A stretch of 16,947 nucleotides of DNA from an uncultured Alistipes sp. (GTDB lineage Bacteria; Bacteroidota; Bacteroidia; Bacteroidales; UBA932), in NCBI GenBank assembly GCA_900544195.1, contig UQUJ01000067.1, positions 1 to 16,947 on the forward strand, written 5' to 3'. Position numbers and translations under genes: made by a program. The notes under the pieces are model-generated. The model saw nothing but the letters and a program-made list of their open reading frames with translations. It was not told the DNA's origin and made no database searches. How positions within the stretch are numbered: position 1 is the first letter of the stretch; every line of letters starts with the position of its first letter. Positions 15,001 through 16,947 of the stretch are shown here, one piece after another.

Positions 15001-15263
15001 TAGGAAGAGAACACGATCTTCTTCCCGTCCGGAGTCCAGAGGGGATCCGAGTCATAGGCTTGGTTCGTGGTGATCTGGAGTGCCCTTCCGCCGTTGACAT
15101 CAACCGTGAAGATGTCGCCTTTGTAGCAGAACGCCACTTTCGTTCCGTCAGGGGAGATCGCGCTTTTCCTGAGCCATTTCGGCGTTTCCTGCGCTGTCAT
15201 TGCCGTGGCTGTCGCCATGACAGCCGCAGCCAGAATCAATGTTCTTCTTAAGGTCATATTCAT
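12015..15263 (-). CDS. Secreted tricorn-like S41 peptidase
   Basis: A 1082-residue exported serine protease of the tricorn type. A Sec signal peptide (residues 1 to about 25, ending TAMTA|Q) sends it to the periplasm. Next comes a long beta-propeller region of TolB/PD40-type repeats (ISPDGTKVAF, WTPDGKKIVFSS, VSPDGKEIAV and others, about 30-560), then a highly charged Lys/Glu coiled-coil-like stretch (about 568-605), a second propeller-like part, a PDZ domain (about 795-885, GIKAGDIIESIDGQ) and the S41 catalytic core. Catalytic residues match tricorn in kind and spacing: Ser777-His778 (NGSHTG), nucleophile Ser989 (EDNYSDACG) and Glu1046 (YLENQQIEPDI). Tricorn proteases cut peptides into short fragments, the propellers guiding substrate entry. 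It is the first gene of the minus-strand string. The frame is complete. Confidence 0.95.
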   Translation of the reverse strand: MNMTLRRTLILAAAVMATATAMTAQETPKWLRKSAISPDGTKVAFCYKGDIFTVDVNGGRALQITTNQAYDSDPLWTPDGKKIVFSSYRAGSKDIFITSAEGGVPKRLTDYPGNETPLCVLDGGRVLFQANIQQDAVYGGFPGSPQVWQIDEKAGRPQLVTSMPLMAMSVNNSGEVIYEDYKGYEDPLRKHHHSSVTRDIWLYKPASEQGERFRVTGDGAFTKLTTFVGEDRNPVFAADGKTYYYISEADGTLNVYKASTGNPGEPKQLTHFKDNPVRFLSVAGNGTLCFSWNGDLYTMTDGGEPKKLDITVAKDETENDVEYLTFSTGASSMAVSPDGKEIAVVIRGDVFVTSADYKTTKRITNTPEQERNVSFSKDGRELYYSSERNGHWGIYKTSLTDKKEKRFTYATKFKEELVTSESETCFQPVVSPDGKWVAFLRDRTELVIKSTKDGKEKSLLKGVNYSYADGDQGFEWSPDSKYLLSNYQINGGWNNSDVALIDIESGKITNLTESGYSDGNFKWTLKGKAMAWESDKDGYRSHGSWGAESDIYIMFFDGKEMTKFYQDKEDAEIAKALEDGEKSEKKIEKEEKKEKKDSVKQAEKPEKLVLDLENREFRTARLTRFSGRLGDFYLTQDGTKLFYTTRLEKGYDLCQMDIKKGDVKIIKKGVYGSLVPSTDDKDLYIFTGGSITKITIASGAMSTISFSGDYEFKPKAERDYIFGHVWKQVDEKFYDPQIHGIDWEGYKKNYEQFMPYIANNFDFQDLLSEMLGELNGSHTGARYNQRSKFTMGWLGAIYDYDYEGDGLKIAEVLPGGALNLADSGIKAGDIIESIDGQPIKTGESWFSLLRNKAGKKVAIVVKKGKKDVELFIEPGYSESSLMYRRWVKQREEMTDKMSGGKVGYTHVQGMDSPSFRTVYSKLLGKYRAADAAVVDTRHNGGGWLHDDLATFLSGKEYIRFMPRGQYIGSEPYNKWRKPSCVLMCEDNYSDACGFPYTYRTLGVGKLIGMPVPGTMTAVWWETQINGMVFGIPQVGSFGLKEGRYLENQQIEPDIKVDNDPASVLRGEDRQLEAAVKEMMKTK

Positions 15264-15304
15264 TGAGATTAATTAATATGTGAGCCGCCCGGGCGACTAT
15301 TTGA

Positions 15305-15312
15305 CAAAAGTA
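15305..15312 (-). promoter_or_regulatory. -7 box for the protease-led gene string
   Basis: Minus-strand TACTTTTG matches TAnnTTTG, 41 bp before the ATG at 15263. No good -33 box is visible. A 10-bp GC palindrome, CGCCCGGGCG (15286-15295), lies between this box and the start, in the likely 5' UTR. Confidence 0.5.
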
Positions 15313-15334
15313 TCAATTTTTACCGATATTTTAC

Positions 15335-15342
15335 TATTTTTG
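15335..15342 (+). promoter_or_regulatory. -7 box for the two-domain glycosyltransferase
   Basis: TATTTTTG matches TAnnTTTG and lies 39 bp before the ATG at 15382. It is divergent from the protease promoter, the two -7 boxes being about 22 bp apart, so their regulation may be linked. A -33 element is not evident. Confidence 0.45.
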
Positions 15343-15381
15343 TGACTGCGAAAATGCTAAAATTAATATTCTATAAATATT

Positions 15382-16797
15382 ATGAACAGAATCGATTGTT
15401 TTGTCCCGTTCGTGAGCGATGAGCAGGTGGCTGTGACCGCCGGCAACCTTCGCGCGCAGGACGAGGTCGCCAAGGTCGAGTTCCTTGACGCCGCCACATT
15501 CAAGAGTACCGCAAGCATCAGAAAGATCGCCGATGCGGCCACCGCTCCTTTCACCATGATCTACACGAAGACCACCGAGTTGAGCTTCGGCCAGTTTGCC
15601 CTTGAGCGCTTTCTCTCCATCGCGGAGGACTCATCTGCCGCCATGGTCTATGCCGACCATTTCAACGAGGTTGACGGCAACCGCGCGTTCGCTCCGGTGA
15701 TCGACTGCCAGCAGGGAGCGTTGCGTGACGATTTCGACTTCGGCTCTGTGCTGATCTACCGCACCTCCGCATTGAAGGACGCCGTAGCCAGAATGGACGT
15801 GGATTATGAATATGCCGGCCTCTACGACCTGCGTCTCAAGGTTTCTCAGAAAGGCAGCCTTGTCCACATCAATGAATATCTTTACTACGAGATCGAGACC
15901 GACACCCGCAAGTCCGGCGAGAAACTCTTCGACTATGTGGATCCGAAGAACCGTGCTGTCCAGATTGAGATGGAAAAGGCTTGCACCCAGCATCTTAAGG
16001 ATGTCGGAGGTTACCTTGAACCGAAATTCAAGCACATCGAGTTCTCTGACGATACCTTTGAATATGAAGCATCTGTCGTCATTCCTTGCAAAAACAGGGT
16101 CCGCACTATAGGTGACGCGTTGAATTCCGCCCTGAATCAGAAGACCACATTTAAATACAATGTGATCGTGGTCGATGACAACTCCACTGACGGAACCGTT
16201 GATGTCATCAAGAAGTTCATCGATGACCCTAAGCTCGTCTATATCGCGCAGGACAAGAGTTACCATGCGATCGGTGGCAACTGGAACGCCGCCCTGCACC
16301 ATCCAAAGTGCGGAAAGTTCGCCATCCAGCTGGATTCTGACGATGTCTATTATGATGAGAACACCGTCCAGAAGTTCGTGGACGCTTTCTATGCCCAGAA
16401 CTGCGCCATGGTTGTCGGTACCTACAGGATGACCAACTTCCAGATGGAGACCCTGCCTCCGGGAATCATCGACCACCGTGAGTGGACCCCTGAGAACGGC
16501 CGCAACAATGCCCTCCGCATCAACGGGCTTGGCGCTCCGCGCGGATTCTATGTGCCGATGCTCCGCACGATCAACTTCCCGACAACGAAGTACGGTGAGG
16601 ATTACGCAGTGGGTCTCCGTGTCTCCAGAGAGTACCAGATCGGACGAATCTACGATGTTGTTTACAACTGCCGTCGTTGGGACGATAATTCAGACGCCTC
16701 GCTCGACATCGACAAAGTAAACGCTAACAACCTGTATAAGGATAGGATACGTACTTGGGAACTGCAGGCGAGAATCCAGATGAACAAAAAAAGATAA
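15382..16797 (+). CDS. Two-domain family 2 glycosyltransferase
   Basis: A 471-residue cytoplasmic protein with two GT-A-like halves. The C-terminal half (about 228-440) is a standard GT2 catalytic domain: ASVVIPCKNRVRTIGDALNS, VIVVDDNSTDGT (262-272, nucleotide binding), GGNWNAAL, and the metal-binding LDSDD (317-321), followed by GAPRGFYVP and YGEDYAVGLRVS, the usual acceptor and catalytic-base region. The N-terminal half (about 1-170) has the echo of a GT-A fold (FVPFVS, MVYADHFNEVDG at 88-99, LRDDFDFGSVLIYR) but lacks a clear nucleotide-binding Asp pair, so it may be structural. No membrane segment or signal is present. Donor and acceptor are unknown; a role in surface glycan or lipid-linked sugar synthesis is inference. 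It stands alone, with the rRNA promoter directly downstream. Confidence 0.9.
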   Translation: MNRIDCFVPFVSDEQVAVTAGNLRAQDEVAKVEFLDAATFKSTASIRKIADAATAPFTMIYTKTTELSFGQFALERFLSIAEDSSAAMVYADHFNEVDGNRAFAPVIDCQQGALRDDFDFGSVLIYRTSALKDAVARMDVDYEYAGLYDLRLKVSQKGSLVHINEYLYYEIETDTRKSGEKLFDYVDPKNRAVQIEMEKACTQHLKDVGGYLEPKFKHIEFSDDTFEYEASVVIPCKNRVRTIGDALNSALNQKTTFKYNVIVVDDNSTDGTVDVIKKFIDDPKLVYIAQDKSYHAIGGNWNAALHHPKCGKFAIQLDSDDVYYDENTVQKFVDAFYAQNCAMVVGTYRMTNFQMETLPPGIIDHREWTPENGRNNALRINGLGAPRGFYVPMLRTINFPTTKYGEDYAVGLRVSREYQIGRIYDVVYNCRRWDDNSDASLDIDKVNANNLYKDRIRTWELQARIQMNKKR

Positions 16798-16814
16798 AAA
16801 TTTTTCAAGAAAAG

Positions 16815-16845
16815 TTTGCAGGTTCAAAAATAATGTCTACCTTTG
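16815..16845 (+). promoter_or_regulatory. Strong Bacteroidota promoter of a probable rRNA operon
   Basis: TTTG (16815-16818) and TACCTTTG (16838-16845) match the -33 and -7 consensus exactly, at a 19-bp spacing. It is the best promoter in the window and lies 17 bp after the glycosyltransferase stop. What follows looks like a 16S rRNA leader. Confidence 0.85.
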
Positions 16846-16947
16846 CATTCCCGTTCGGAACGAAACACAAACGATCTGAACGGGAATGCAAAACAAGTTC
16901 ATTGAAAAGACTGAAGGAAGTACAACAAGTACCGAGAACGAAAAATG
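16846..16947 (+). other. Probable rRNA operon leader, ending at the 16S 5' end
   Basis: Downstream of the promoter there is no coding frame. TTTGCATTCCCGTTC (16842-16856) pairs perfectly with GAACGGGAATGCAAA (16878-16892), a 15-bp stem. It is followed by GTTCATTGAAAA (16897-16908), which resembles the boxA-like GTTCTTTGA element of Bacteroidota rRNA leaders, and then by a purine-rich stretch. The window stops at GAACGAAAAATG; Bacteroidales 16S genes begin ATGAAGAGTTTGATCC, so the 16S gene probably starts at or within a few bases of the end. Confidence 0.75.

Noticed and set aside
14790..15251. 153-residue plus-strand ORF
   Set aside because: Antisense to the start of the tricorn-like protease and its signal peptide; no motif or promoter of its own.
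15631..16476. 281-residue minus-strand ORF
   Set aside because: It lies wholly antisense to the glycosyltransferase, which has clear motifs; the frame is a codon-bias shadow.

Overview
The window looks like a chromosomal segment from a member of the Bacteroidota, most likely order Bacteroidales, of moderate GC content. Four things suggest this. Promoters carry the Bacteroidota -7 box (TAnnTTTG), and one has a perfect -33 TTTG box 19 bp upstream. Starts often lack a Shine-Dalgarno sequence. The gene types are typical: a secreted tricorn-like S41 protease, an AAA/DUF4143 ATPase, a YhcG/DUF1016 nuclease and hipB/hipS-like remnants. The last 150 bases read as a ribosomal RNA operon leader whose final bases abut where a Bacteroidales 16S gene would begin, so this is probably a contig that broke at a collapsed rRNA repeat.

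Layout. 1-609: non-coding, with three tandem hairpins at the very start, then the dnaK leader. 610-2514: dnaK, ending inside a long inverted-repeat terminator. 2571-2960: repeat-rich spacer with five 21-bp palindromic tandem units, a 13-bp doublet and a 98-bp MITE-like element with 18-bp terminal inverted repeats and 6-bp flanking duplications. 3017-3955: unrecognised secreted protein. 4147-5076: EamA-type transporter.

5090-9800 is visibly AT-richer and accessory in character. It holds a frameshifted HipB-like regulator, a truncated HipA-N/HipS-like fragment, a GH5-like lipoprotein with no ATG at its signal peptide and Ala at the expected nucleophile position, an ATPase gene with one nonsense codon in its Walker A motif, about 650 bp of non-coding DNA, and an apparently intact DUF1016 nuclease. 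It reads as a decaying island of defence, toxin-antitoxin and cargo genes.

8687-15263 is a minus-strand gene string: tricorn-like protease, short polyprenol-phosphate mannosyltransferase, dihydroorotase with a 17-residue internal duplication, and the nuclease as the last gene. The first three are ordinary core functions (periplasmic proteolysis, lipid-linked sugar donor synthesis, pyrimidine synthesis), and the nuclease looks attached to the end of their transcript. Divergent from the protease, 15382-16797 encodes a two-domain family 2 glycosyltransferase, followed directly by the rRNA promoter.

I found no convincing new multi-gene system. The most informative signals are the point-level lesions in the accessory island, the small mobile or repetitive elements around dnaK, and the rRNA leader at the window end.
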